Part shown: positions 52,637 to 61,389 of the stretch, in pieces
Layout: each line of letters starts with the position of its first letter
Position numbering within the stretch: the first letter of the stretch is position 1
Notes under the pieces: model-generated
Told to the model about the DNA's origin: nothing
Databases searched by the model: none
Seen by the model: the letters and a program-made list of their open reading frames with translations, nothing else
Assembly: GCF_001623075.1 (NCBI RefSeq)
Contig: NZ_LMCF01000022.1
Span: forward strand, 38,206-102,205
Direction: 5' to 3'
Length of the DNA: 64,000 nt
From: Pseudovibrio sp. Ad37
GTDB taxonomy: Bacteria; Pseudomonadota; Alphaproteobacteria; Rhizobiales; Stappiaceae
Translations under genes and position numbers: made by a program

Positions 52637-53821
52637 TTATCTGCTCAGTAGGAAGATGCCAAGAGCGGGGATCAAAAAGAAAATGCCGACCACATAGCTC
52701 GCAGCCACCACAAATCGGCGTGCACCCAAGTCACCAACAAACTCAGCAAGGCGTACAGGCAGATAACGCGTGAATGGCAAACTGTAGATCAGCACAACAC
52801 CCAGTACATTGTAAACCAGATGAACAATCGCGATCTCAAACGCCAGCTCTCGCTGACCAGTCACAGCAAATGCAGCCAGAATTGCCGTTAAACAAGTGCC
52901 AATATTTGCGCCAAGTGTGAACGGATAAACCTGCTTGGTTGTCAGAACGCCGGAACCCGCCAGCGGAACAATCAAGCTGGTTGTTGCTGAAGAAGACTGC
53001 AGCAGCAGAGTAGCGACCAGTCCGGTGAAAATGCCGGAGGATGGAGCGACAGACGTCATCGTCTCAGCCAGACGACTTGCATGTCCGGCAAGCAGCAGCT
53101 TGAGCAGTTGACTTACAAACGTGATGCTGACAACAATCATCACAAAACCAATTGCCGCAATCACGAGGCCGTTCCACGGTTGCGCCAGCCCATAGGCCAG
53201 CTCACGGATTTCTCCAATGAGAGGTTCAGTTAAATAATTGACGAAGTTGAAGTTTGCGGTAATCAGATTGTCGGCAGGATCGAGCGCCGTAAAGAAATCA
53301 CCAACAGCCATAGCAATCTTCTGCAAAAAGCCAAAGGCCAGCTCCAGCGGTAGAAAGATCAGCAGGCAAATCAGGTTGAACGCATCGTGAACCGTCGCCG
53401 CACTAAAGGCGCGCCGGAAATCTGCACGGTCCCGTGCGTAGCCAAGGCTTACGAATGTGTTGGTGAGTGTCGTTCCAAAGTTGGCTCCAATCACAATAGG
53501 AATGGCAATGGAGATTGGCATTCCTGCCGCAACCAAGCCAACCACAATGGACGTGGTGACAGAAGAACTCTGCACTAAAGATGTGGTGAGAACGCCAACC
53601 AGCACGCCTGCAATTGGATTGGTAGCATAGGAAAAAATCTGCTCGGCTGTCTGATGACCAATAGCAACAAAGCCCGCTTCAATAAGGCCAACAGCACAAA
53701 GAAGAAAATAGATCAGGAATCCAACAGAGATCCAGTTGAGCAAACTTATGCCCAGTGGCATGTGGTGCTCATCCTCAAGATAGGGCTCGTCGTTGTTCAG
53801 GGGATCTTTTTGCACCGACAT
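52637..53821 (-). CDS. Na/Pi cotransporter family protein (NptA-like)
   Basis: 394 residues. Two inverted repeats with the QSSS motifs of SLC34/NptA transporters: TTSLVQSSSVTTSIVVGL and LLLQSSSATTSLIVPL, with GANFGTTLTNTFVSLG and GANIGTCLTAILAAF. About eight transmembrane helices. It likely couples Na+ to phosphate movement. No PhoU-like C-terminal domain. Start MSVQKDPLNNDEPYLEDEHH. Confidence 0.9.
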   Translation of the reverse strand: MSVQKDPLNNDEPYLEDEHHMPLGISLLNWISVGFLIYFLLCAVGLIEAGFVAIGHQTAEQIFSYATNPIAGVLVGVLTTSLVQSSSVTTSIVVGLVAAGMPISIAIPIVIGANFGTTLTNTFVSLGYARDRADFRRAFSAATVHDAFNLICLLIFLPLELAFGFLQKIAMAVGDFFTALDPADNLITANFNFVNYLTEPLIGEIRELAYGLAQPWNGLVIAAIGFVMIVVSITFVSQLLKLLLAGHASRLAETMTSVAPSSGIFTGLVATLLLQSSSATTSLIVPLAGSGVLTTKQVYPFTLGANIGTCLTAILAAFAVTGQRELAFEIAIVHLVYNVLGVVLIYSLPFTRYLPVRLAEFVGDLGARRFVVAASYVVGIFFLIPALGIFLLSR

Positions 53822-54076
53822 ATCCGTCTATAAAAGTTCACCACGACATTTAGCCGTATCTTCTAACACCAGTAGCACAACCTAGGAAATCACCAAGGCT
53901 TTCGTTGACCGCCTCTGCATTTGCAGGGTAAATACTCAAGCTAACTACGGTATTTTACAGGTCAATCACCTGCATCCTATTGCTCACAGATCGGCTAACT
54001 GTCAACATCTGCCGGGTGTGATTCTGCCAGATTTTTCTACGTGGTGGCCAAATTTTCCTTGGAGGGGACATACCCG

Positions 54077-54877
54077 ATGATGAAGAAATTTAAACTAGCA
54101 TTAGCAACTCTTGCTCTATCTGTCGGTTTCGGAGCAGCAGCTTCCGCTACGGATCTGCCAGATCTGAAGGGCCGCACCGTTGTTGCAGTGACTGAAAATG
54201 CATACACACCTTTGAACTTTGCAGATCCCAAGACCGGTGAAGGCATCGGTTGGGAATATGACGCGTTCAATGAAATTGCAAAACGCCTCAACATGAAGGT
54301 CGACTGGCGCTTGGCCTCATGGGACAGCATGATTGAAGCTGTTCGTCAGGGTCAGTTTGATGTGGGCATGGATGGTATCACCATCAACGAAGAGCGTGAA
54401 AAGCAGATCGACTTCACCGATCCTTACATGACCTCCGAGATGTTCATGCTGGTGCGGGCGAATGAAGACCGCTTCGACAACTCAAAAGCTTTTGCTGACG
54501 ATCCAGGCTTGTTGGTTGGCGCGCAGCCGGGCACCACAAACTTCTACACCGCTGTTTATGCTGTGTTGGATGGCGATGAAAATAACAAGCGCATCCAACT
54601 GTTCGAAACCTTTGGCGCTTCTGTTCAGGCATTGCGTGCTGATGATGTCGACATGGTGCTGATGGATGCAACTGCAGCAGCAGGCTACATGGGTGCATCG
54701 CCAGACAGCTTTAAAGTGGTTGGCGGTCCAATCGGCTCTGAAGACTTTGGCTTCATTCTGACACCAGGTTCTGATCTGCGCGAGCCGATCAACGCAGCAC
54801 TCAACTCGATGCGCGAAGACGGCACTATGGATGCCTTGAACCAAAAATGGTTCTTTGACTATAAGTCCAAGAACTAA
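54077..54877 (+). CDS. Polar amino-acid ABC transporter substrate-binding protein
   Basis: About 266 residues from ATG 54077. Signal peptide ([18 protein letters not shown], cleavage after ASA) and a type II periplasmic binding fold of the HisJ/GlnH family ([30 protein letters not shown] in parts; [23 protein letters not shown] in parts). It binds an amino acid, opine or related compound. Followed by a matching permease but not by an ATPase. Confidence 0.92.
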   Translation: MMKKFKLALATLALSVGFGAAASATDLPDLKGRTVVAVTENAYTPLNFADPKTGEGIGWEYDAFNEIAKRLNMKVDWRLASWDSMIEAVRQGQFDVGMDGITINEEREKQIDFTDPYMTSEMFMLVRANEDRFDNSKAFADDPGLLVGAQPGTTNFYTAVYAVLDGDENNKRIQLFETFGASVQALRADDVDMVLMDATAAAGYMGASPDSFKVVGGPIGSEDFGFILTPGSDLREPINAALNSMREDGTMDALNQKWFFDYKSKN

Positions 54878-54991
54878 CAAGAGCTTAGTTGATTTGGCGT
54901 GCGGGCGGCGCTCGCCATTTCTATTAAAGGCATTACAAAAGATTTCTGGACCTCATCAAGAAATCCAAAAACGAGATTTAAAGGAAACGCG

Positions 54992-55816
54992 ATGGGCATG
55001 CGTTCTGCCACAAGATCCCGGTTGAACAAGCTTCCATGGTGGTTGCTCGCATCATTTGTTCTCGCAGTTTTCTTTCTCTGGCTCATCGCCGCAAATGGTG
55101 ATTATCGCCAGATCTTTGAGACCCTTCTCAGAGGTGTTGGCATCACCCTGTTCGTCACCTTTGTCTCATTCATCATCGCGAGCATCGTAGGGCTCGTCAT
55201 CGCGTTAGGGCGTGGTTCCAAACACCGTGCCATTCGCGAGTTGTGCTCGTTCTACACCGAGATCATGCGCGGTGTACCCATGTTGGTGCTGCTCTTCTAC
55301 ATTGCTTTTGTCGGTGCCCCGCAAATGGTTGCAGCTTACAACTGGATCATGGGGCCGTTGATTGAATGGGAGATCGTCGACAAGCTGCGTGTCCGCGACC
55401 TCTCCATGCTGTGGCGTGCGATCATTGCACTATCCATCGGCTACTCTGCCTTCATTGCGGAGATTTTTCGCGCAGGTATTGAGAGCGTGGATGACGGTCA
55501 ACTGGAAGCAGGCCGGGCACTTGGCCTTTCCAGATGGCATACGTTCCGCTTCATCATCTGGCCGCAAGCATTCAAGAACATCCTGCCGCCACTTGGAAAT
55601 GACTTCATCGCACTCATCAAGGAAAGTGCGTTGGTTTCCGTGCTTGGTGTGCAAGATATCACCCAGCTTGGCAAAATCTATTCTGCCTCCACATTTCAGT
55701 TTTTCGAAACTTACAATGTGGTTGCGTATCTCTACCTCATCATGACAGTCTCGCTGTCTCTGGTCGTTCGCGGTTTGGAACAACGCATGAAGCGAGCCTT
55801 TGAAAACGAAGCTTAG
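54992..55816 (+). CDS. Polar amino-acid ABC transporter permease (HisM/GlnP family)
   Basis: About 274 residues from ATG 54992 (AAGGAAACGCG upstream). Five or six transmembrane helices and the ABC coupling loop EAGRALGLSRWHTFRFIIWPQAFKNILPPLGN in two stretches. LLRGVGITLFVTFVSFIIA marks the HisM/QM family. The insert of about 20 residues around ILPNWI-like IMGPLIEWEIVDKLRVRDLS is longer than in E. coli GlnP. It needs a partner ATPase, which is not encoded nearby. Confidence 0.9.
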   Translation: MGMRSATRSRLNKLPWWLLASFVLAVFFLWLIAANGDYRQIFETLLRGVGITLFVTFVSFIIASIVGLVIALGRGSKHRAIRELCSFYTEIMRGVPMLVLLFYIAFVGAPQMVAAYNWIMGPLIEWEIVDKLRVRDLSMLWRAIIALSIGYSAFIAEIFRAGIESVDDGQLEAGRALGLSRWHTFRFIIWPQAFKNILPPLGNDFIALIKESALVSVLGVQDITQLGKIYSASTFQFFETYNVVAYLYLIMTVSLSLVVRGLEQRMKRAFENEA

Positions 55817-55926
55817 AACCCGTCCTTAAGAAGCCCACAGAGGCTTTAGGTCGGATTTCTACAAAACAATGATAAATGCGGCATGCCCAACAAAGAAAGC
55901 ACAGCTGCTTATGACAGGAAGTTGGA

Positions 55927-56625
55927 ATGACCGTTCTCGTTATTGAAAACTGCGAAAACGTAACGCTTGGCCTGTTGGGACAGGCGCTGGATCACGCGAA
56001 AATGCCCATTGATCTGCGTGTCATGACACAAAATGATCCGCTTCCCACTGACATCTCAAAGTTCAACGGACTGGTTGTTCTGGGCGGCTTGCAACATGCC
56101 AGAGCGGATGAAGAGTTCCCATTCCTGAAAGATGTGTGTGACACGATCCTTGCATTTCACGAAGCCGATAAACCAGTGATGGGCATCTGCCTCGGGAGCC
56201 AGTTGATCGCACGCGCATTCGGCGGTGAGAACATTTTGGGCAATCCGGTGGAAGCTGGCTGGCTACCACTGCAAGTCTCAGAGCAAGGCAAACAAGATCC
56301 CGTCATCTCCGCCTTCGAGGAAGACGACCACATCTTCATTCTGCACACAGACACTTACACTCTGCCAAAAGACGCCGTACATCTGGCATCCAGCGAGATG
56401 ACACCCAATCAGGCCTTCAAAATGGGCCGCGCCACATACGCCATCCAGTTCCATTTCGAATGCTCTGTCGATCAGGTGAACCATTGGAACGGCTGCTTCC
56501 ATGGCCCAATCAACGAACTGGTGCCGCACTGGAACGAAATTCTGGAAGAGCAGGGCCCAAAGTTCGGCCCAAGAACCGACGCGTTGGGACTGGAAATCTC
56601 CCGCCGCTGGATTGCTCTGCTGTAA
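55927..56625 (+). CDS. Type 1 glutamine amidotransferase (GMP-synthase-like)
   Basis: 232 residues. Nucleophile elbow PVMGICLGSQLIARAFGG (Cys), catalytic His in YAIQFHFECSVDQ. The expected Glu two residues after the His is present (HFE). Same broad family as the amidotransferase at 13448. It follows the amino-acid ABC genes by 110 nt, so may process the imported compound, for example a glutamyl amide. The acceptor is unknown. Confidence 0.85.
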   Translation: MTVLVIENCENVTLGLLGQALDHAKMPIDLRVMTQNDPLPTDISKFNGLVVLGGLQHARADEEFPFLKDVCDTILAFHEADKPVMGICLGSQLIARAFGGENILGNPVEAGWLPLQVSEQGKQDPVISAFEEDDHIFILHTDTYTLPKDAVHLASSEMTPNQAFKMGRATYAIQFHFECSVDQVNHWNGCFHGPINELVPHWNEILEEQGPKFGPRTDALGLEISRRWIALL

Positions 56626-56689
56626 GAAGAGCGAGTAGAAAGAAACGTACTTGTGCCTGAGTAAGCTCAATTAGAAAACAATGACAGGA

Positions 56690-56717
56690 AAGCCCCCGCA
56701 GAAAACTGCGAGGGCTT
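56690..56717. terminator. Hairpin between convergent genes
   Basis: AAGCCC-CCGCAG, loop AAAA, CTGCG-A-GGGCTT. Placed between the amidotransferase and the convergent MBL-fold gene. The flank on the minus strand is TTTCCTG, so termination is likely but modest. Confidence 0.6.
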
Positions 56718-56728
56718 GAAGCCTTCGA

Positions 56729-57631
56729 TTATTCAGCAGGCCATTTCATCTCGCCCATCACCACCTTGGCTCCAAGAGCAAGGTCACTGGTTCTGCGCTC
56801 TTCCAGTGCAGGAAACTCTGCTTTCATCAATGTCACCAGTTCTTCAGAGTTTTTCGCAAGAGCTGCATTCTTCTCAACCGCAGCGATATAGGCTTTTGTG
56901 AACGCAATAGAACCCACCGTCTGGCTGTTGGTCTTGCCCATAAAATGACCTGGGATCACACGTTTCGGATTCAGAGCAAGAAGATCATCAAGGCTCTTCT
57001 GCCAGTCTTCGCGTTTCTCTGATGTTGGGTTATCAGCCTGCCAGATATGAGAGTTGTCAAAGACAAGTACCCCACCCAGAACAGTGCGTTCTGAAGGAAC
57101 CCAAAGGCTGGTGTGAGATGGATCATGTCCCTCAAGACCAAAGATCTCAATTGGTGTTCCATCCACTTTGAGCTCGTTACCGCCAATCGCTTCTGGAATG
57201 ACCAAATCCTGAGGTGCATCTTCTTTCAGGATCGGCCCCCAAAAAGCAAACTTGCCTTCAATAGTGGCTTTGATCTTCTCGACAGTAGGCTGCGTGGCAA
57301 TAATCTTGGCATCAGGAAATGCTGCGCGCAGCACATCCAACCCGAAGTAGTAATCAGGATCACCATGGCTGATATAAATGGACGTCAGTGTTTTACCGCT
57401 CTCCTTGATGATTGAAATCAGGTTTTGAGCATCACCGCGTTGAAACTGCGCATCTACCAGAACAGCTTCGCTTGGGCCTTCAATCAATGTGGAGGTAACA
57501 GGGAAAAGACCTTCATCACCCGGGTTGTAGACCTCAAAAGTTAGGGCGGTCGTATCCTGAGCATAGGTTGCAACAGGCGCAAGAGTAGCGGTTGCTGCAA
57601 GGCTTGCAGCAAGAGCAAGAGATTTAATCAT
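56729..57631 (-). CDS. Secreted MBL-fold protein with altered metal-binding motif
   Basis: 300 residues with a signal peptide (MIKSLALAASLAATATLAPVATYA). The MBL fold is clear (VLVDAQFQRGDAQNLISIIK; FGLEGHDPSHTSLWVP; PKRVIPGHFMG), but the usual HxHxDH is ISHGDPDYYFG: only the first His and the Asp are kept. The later ligands GHD and GHF remain. Either one metal is bound or binding differs. Co-transcribed behind the DsbA-like gene (15-nt gap). Substrate unknown. Confidence 0.8.
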   Translation of the reverse strand: MIKSLALAASLAATATLAPVATYAQDTTALTFEVYNPGDEGLFPVTSTLIEGPSEAVLVDAQFQRGDAQNLISIIKESGKTLTSIYISHGDPDYYFGLDVLRAAFPDAKIIATQPTVEKIKATIEGKFAFWGPILKEDAPQDLVIPEAIGGNELKVDGTPIEIFGLEGHDPSHTSLWVPSERTVLGGVLVFDNSHIWQADNPTSEKREDWQKSLDDLLALNPKRVIPGHFMGKTNSQTVGSIAFTKAYIAAVEKNAALAKNSEELVTLMKAEFPALEERRTSDLALGAKVVMGEMKWPAE

Positions 57632-57646
57632 TTGTTTTCCTTGGGG

Positions 57647-58312
57647 TTAAAGAGCAGGAAAATCCTGCTGAATGCTGTGAGAGAAGCTGTTCAAAGCCCC
57701 CATTAGCTGTTCATGAGAGCCGAAAAGCAGATCAGAGGGCAGCAGCATGCGTTCGCCGTGTGCGTCTGCAATAAGTGCTGGTGCACCACGCCCACCCATC
57801 TGGTTCAAAACCATCTGGCCATGAGCAACACGCCGTGCGGTCTCTGCTTCAACAGACGTCATATGGCTTTGAAGCAGGGCAGCTGCATCTGCAAAGTCTG
57901 AACCGGAGAGCAGGCCTACCAGCAATGAAAGATCAGTGATGTCTTCACCAGCCACATACCGCGCTTTTTGGATGAGTTTCAGCGCCTCTGGCCCTCGTGC
58001 TGGTTCTACGATCGAGTATGCGGTCATAGCGAGTGTCGCAAATGTTGAATCTAGTGCTTGCCCGTCACCATTCAGGGCCTGACTTTGATAAGCACTGCTG
58101 AAAGTCTGCCCTGTCAACTTTGCAATCTTCTGGTCAGAAGCCCATGCATAAGAGGCAAAAGAACGATCCAGAGGCCGAGCACCAGCACCGCTAAACAGGC
58201 CCGCTGGTAACATCTCAACCTCATAGTCCTTGGCCAGATCCGTCAGTCTGGGAGCTGCACCGTAGCACCACCCACCTAGCGGGTCATAGATGTAGAGGAA
58301 TGAGTGCGTCAT
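57647..58312 (-). CDS. DsbA-superfamily protein with single active-site cysteine
   Basis: 221 residues of the FrnE/2-hydroxychromene-isomerase branch of DsbA-like thioredoxin folds. The active site is YDPLGGWCYGA; relatives have CxWC or CGWC, so the first cysteine is Gly here. cis-Pro region GRGAPALIADAHGE. No signal peptide, so it acts in the cytoplasm, perhaps as a glutathione-linked isomerase rather than a disulfide oxidase. GGAGAAACCT precedes ATG 58312. Divergent from a LysR gene. Confidence 0.82.
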   Translation of the reverse strand: MTHSFLYIYDPLGGWCYGAAPRLTDLAKDYEVEMLPAGLFSGAGARPLDRSFASYAWASDQKIAKLTGQTFSSAYQSQALNGDGQALDSTFATLAMTAYSIVEPARGPEALKLIQKARYVAGEDITDLSLLVGLLSGSDFADAAALLQSHMTSVEAETARRVAHGQMVLNQMGGRGAPALIADAHGERMLLPSDLLFGSHEQLMGALNSFSHSIQQDFPAL

Positions 58313-58378
58313 AGGTTTCTCCTTGTTGCAGAGGAACCTAGGGCAACTTGACTATCGGTAGAATGCAGATAATTTTGA

Positions 58379-58389
58379 CATACTGTATG
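58379..58389. promoter_or_regulatory. Candidate LysR operator in divergent promoter
   Basis: CATACTGTATG, an 11-nt palindrome, sits 19 nt before the LysR start and 67 nt before the DsbA-like start, overlapping a TTGACA-like element (58375-58380). Consistent with autoregulation. Confidence 0.4.
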
Positions 58390-58407
58390 AAAAATAGAGA
58401 CAATTAA

Positions 58408-59313
58408 ATGAGCCTCTACAATCTCAACCGCCTCCGCCACTTTGTTGAAGTCGTCGAAAGTGGCTCCTTCACTGCAGCGGCGAAAAAGCTCGGTCTGGGA
58501 AAAGCCATCGTCAGTCACCAAGTCGCAAAACTGGAAGAAGAGCTCGGTGCAGCCCTATTGGTGCGCACCACACGCTCTCTTCAAATGACAGAAGCAGGGC
58601 AGCGGTTTTATGAAAACGCCGCAGAAATTCTTGCTCAGGCGGAACGTGCGGTACAGGAACTCCAGCAGGAGCAGGAGATTCCCAGCGGCTTGCTCACGGT
58701 CACAGCGCCAGAAGATTACGGCCAGTGCGTCGTCGCCAGAGCGCTCATGCGATTGAGGGTGAAATATCCAAAAATCAGGGTCAATGCGGTCTTTACGGAC
58801 GAAAAACTGGATCAGCTTAAAGAGAAAATAGATGTCTCTATTCGTGTTGGTTGGTTAGAAGACAGTTCTGTTATTGCAAGAAAAATTGGCAATTTTCAGC
58901 AATATACTGTGGCATCGCCGCAATATGTCGAAGGAATGGGACCAATCACAACACCAATGGATCTGCAAGATAAAGACTGGATCTACCACTGCAAGCTGCC
59001 AGCAGGAGTGTCATGGCGGTCAGATAAAGGGGAGGAGGTGCAGTTTGTGCTCCAAAACCCGCCAATCACAGTCTGGAACACACTGACTTCGCATGCATGT
59101 GCCCTCAGTCACGGTGGCCTGTGTCTCCTCCCATCCTTTCAGATCCGCGAAGATCTGGCATCAGGCCGCTTGCAACGCGTGTTGCCCGACTGGCACCATA
59201 AAGAAGGTGGCATTTACGCGCTCTTCCCAAACAGCCGCTTTCGTCCAGCCAAGACCAAGGTGTTTGTAGAAGAATTGATAAAGGCGCACAAAGAAGTTCG
59301 CGATGTATTCTAA
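58408..59313 (+). CDS. LysR-family regulator
   Basis: 301 residues. HTH NRLRHFVEVVESGSFTAAAKKLG with GKAIVSHQVAKLEEELGAALL; effector domain from LLTVTAPEDYGQCVVARALMRL, the CrgA/DmlR-like subgroup. Divergent from the DsbA-like/MBL operon, so probably its regulator. Its 3' end faces another LysR gene 14 nt away. Confidence 0.9.
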   Translation: MSLYNLNRLRHFVEVVESGSFTAAAKKLGLGKAIVSHQVAKLEEELGAALLVRTTRSLQMTEAGQRFYENAAEILAQAERAVQELQQEQEIPSGLLTVTAPEDYGQCVVARALMRLRVKYPKIRVNAVFTDEKLDQLKEKIDVSIRVGWLEDSSVIARKIGNFQQYTVASPQYVEGMGPITTPMDLQDKDWIYHCKLPAGVSWRSDKGEEVQFVLQNPPITVWNTLTSHACALSHGGLCLLPSFQIREDLASGRLQRVLPDWHHKEGGIYALFPNSRFRPAKTKVFVEELIKAHKEVRDVF

Positions 59314-59327
59314 GACGAGCGCTGGCG

Positions 59328-60221
59328 CTAAACCCAGGTCTTCTGATGCAGTTGGCACATCCGGTTGATCAACCACTTACAGGCAGGCGCTTGCGCCTGT
59401 TGCTTGCCCCAGACAAGAGAGACCTTGTTGAGAATAGCATTCTGCTGAAAGTCATAGGAAAGCTCTTTCAACTCACCAGCCTTCACCTCATCATCCACCA
59501 TCTGCGCTGGCAACTCTGCCCAACCCACGCCGCCATGCACCATATTGTGCGCCACGCGCGGGTTGTCCGTAATCAGCAGATGCGGTCCTTTCTGGCGAGA
59601 AAACTCAGGTGAGTTCCGATCAATCTCTGTCTCAGAAATAATCTGTCGGTATCCCCGTAAGTCCACCAGTCGGACTTCTTCCAACTCCGCCAGAGGATGG
59701 TCCTTGTGGCAAACTGAAATCCGGTGCTCAAAACCAAGTCCGCGGAAGTGGTAGCCTTCCTTATAAGGGTGCCGTTCGATGATAATCCCCAGTTGAGCGC
59801 TCTCTTCCGTCAGCCTGGAAAACACATCGCCAAAAGAGGCGGTCTGAACGTGCAGTTCCACCTTCGGAAACTGCTTGTCGAAATCATGAAAAACATCTTT
59901 AATTTCAGATACATAAGTTCCATATTCAAACACGACTTTGAGGCTGCCTTCCGCTCCCTCACAAAGGGCGCCCGCCTTCACAAGCAAGTCCTGCCTGCTC
60001 TGCAAAATGGATCTTGCATAGTCCAGCAATGAAACGCCGGAAACTGTCAGCTCTGCACGGTAGCTGCTGCGATCAAATAGGTTTGATCCGAGGTCGATCT
60101 CCAAATTGGAAATAGCAGCACTTACAGCAGATTGTGCCTTACCCAACCGCCGTGCCGCAGCAGAAAATGATCCTAACTCCGCGGCAGTCACAAACGCTTC
60201 CGATTGGTCAATACTGGGCAT
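59328..60221 (-). CDS. LysR-family regulator
   Basis: 297 residues. HTH IDQSEAFVTAAELGSFSAAARRLG, then KAQSAVSAAISNLEIDLGSNLF, then a standard effector domain. Convergent with the LysR gene at 58408, and divergent from the secreted phosphatase gene at 60323, with a perfect palindrome in the shared promoter region. It likely regulates the phosphatase. Confidence 0.9.
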   Translation of the reverse strand: MPSIDQSEAFVTAAELGSFSAAARRLGKAQSAVSAAISNLEIDLGSNLFDRSSYRAELTVSGVSLLDYARSILQSRQDLLVKAGALCEGAEGSLKVVFEYGTYVSEIKDVFHDFDKQFPKVELHVQTASFGDVFSRLTEESAQLGIIIERHPYKEGYHFRGLGFEHRISVCHKDHPLAELEEVRLVDLRGYRQIISETEIDRNSPEFSRQKGPHLLITDNPRVAHNMVHGGVGWAELPAQMVDDEVKAGELKELSYDFQQNAILNKVSLVWGKQQAQAPACKWLINRMCQLHQKTWV

Positions 60222-60270
60222 CTAACCTCAACATGATCTGAAATTATGATGGAGTTCAACTTTACTGCAT

Positions 60271-60285
60271 AGATCAAACTGATCT
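60271..60285. promoter_or_regulatory. Candidate LysR operator upstream of the phosphatase gene
   Basis: AGATCA-AAC-TGATCT is a perfect 6-3-6 palindrome, 38 nt upstream of the phosphatase start and 50 nt from the LysR start. It contains a T-N-A LysR-type dyad. Function inferred. Confidence 0.45.
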
Positions 60286-60322
60286 TTATGTCACCCAAAT
60301 TTGCGAACAGAAAGGATTGACC

Positions 60323-61252
60323 ATGCGAAGAATAATCGGGCTGGCAACGGCAACAATGATTGGCTCACTCATGACTGCAGGCCTTGCCATGGCACAATCA
60401 GCGCCATGTGAGACCAAACTGCCAATCGATATTCCATCCAACTGCGATGCCATCGAGATTATTAAACCAATCGAGAAACTGGAGAACTTCCGGTCTCTGA
60501 CTACCTCAAAAGATGGCCCGGTTTTGAAGCCTCAGCTGATCTTCCGCTCTGACCAGTTGGACAACTTGACTGAAGCTGATCAGGAAAAGTTGAGCGCATT
60601 GGGCATCGAAACCATCATTGACCTGCGCGCTCTGGATGAGTTGGACAAGCACCCCAATAAGCATATCTCCTCCGTTGATTTTAACATCAACCTACCAATC
60701 GGTTCAGATCCGGCAGACATCGCCAAAATCATGCCGCTGGACGTGGCCTCTCAAATCCGTCCGCTCTGGTTCAGTGGTAAGTTTGAGGAGATTGACCAGC
60801 TTCTCAAAGACCACGATATAGACATCTACCACATTCGGATTGACCGCTATAAGGACTTCGCCCGCAAGTTCACGCCGCAGATCTCACGTTTCATGCACGT
60901 GCTCTTGGAAGAGCAGAACTACCCGCTCATGTTCCACTGCGCTGGTGGCAAAGACCGCACCGGTTATGTTGCAGCAGTACTGATGTTGTCTCTCGGCTTT
61001 TCCGAGGAAGATGTCATGCGTGACTACCTCACCACCAATCTCTACACCTTTGATGAACTCAGCAAACTGGTCGCAAACGGCCCACATTCCCTGCGCCCAA
61101 CCTTTGGTGCTCACAAAGAGCAGATCACTGCTGCGCTGGCAGCGATGAAAGAAGACTACGGCAGCTTTGAGAACTATCGCCGCGATGCGTTGGGCATTTC
61201 TGACGAGGAACTGGCCCATATCAAAAAGAACCTGCTGGCAGACCCAATCTAA
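60323..61252 (+). CDS. Exported tyrosine/lipid phosphatase (Tyr_phosphatase3 family)
   Basis: About 309 residues with a signal peptide (MRRIIGLATATMIGSLMTAG, cleavage after AMA). The active-site loop FHCAGGKDRTGY (CxxGKDRTG) places the nucleophile at Cys206 and the phosphate Arg at 212. The KDR form is shared with Listeria LipA and Mycobacterium PtpB, dual protein/phosphoinositide phosphatases that act in hosts. A periplasmic or released phosphatase is therefore likely. AAAGGATTGACC precedes ATG 60323. Confidence 0.85.
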   Translation: MRRIIGLATATMIGSLMTAGLAMAQSAPCETKLPIDIPSNCDAIEIIKPIEKLENFRSLTTSKDGPVLKPQLIFRSDQLDNLTEADQEKLSALGIETIIDLRALDELDKHPNKHISSVDFNINLPIGSDPADIAKIMPLDVASQIRPLWFSGKFEEIDQLLKDHDIDIYHIRIDRYKDFARKFTPQISRFMHVLLEEQNYPLMFHCAGGKDRTGYVAAVLMLSLGFSEEDVMRDYLTTNLYTFDELSKLVANGPHSLRPTFGAHKEQITAALAAMKEDYGSFENYRRDALGISDEELAHIKKNLLADPI

Positions 61253-61266
61253 GGCCTCCCAGCACC

Positions 61267-61308
61267 CCTCGTGCTGCCTTCCTCTAACGCTGGCGGCACG
61301 AGGTTCTT
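61267..61308 (+). terminator. Terminator of the phosphatase gene
   Basis: CCTCGTGCTGCC (61267-61278) pairs with GGCGGCACGAGG (61292-61303) with one mismatch, followed by TTCTTC. 15 nt past the stop. Confidence 0.6.
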
Positions 61309-61389
61309 CAGGCCCATTCCACTAAGGGCTTATTTGCGTCAGAAGGCATATCCAGCTTAGACTTTCCTTATGTTTTTAAAGGGAATTTC

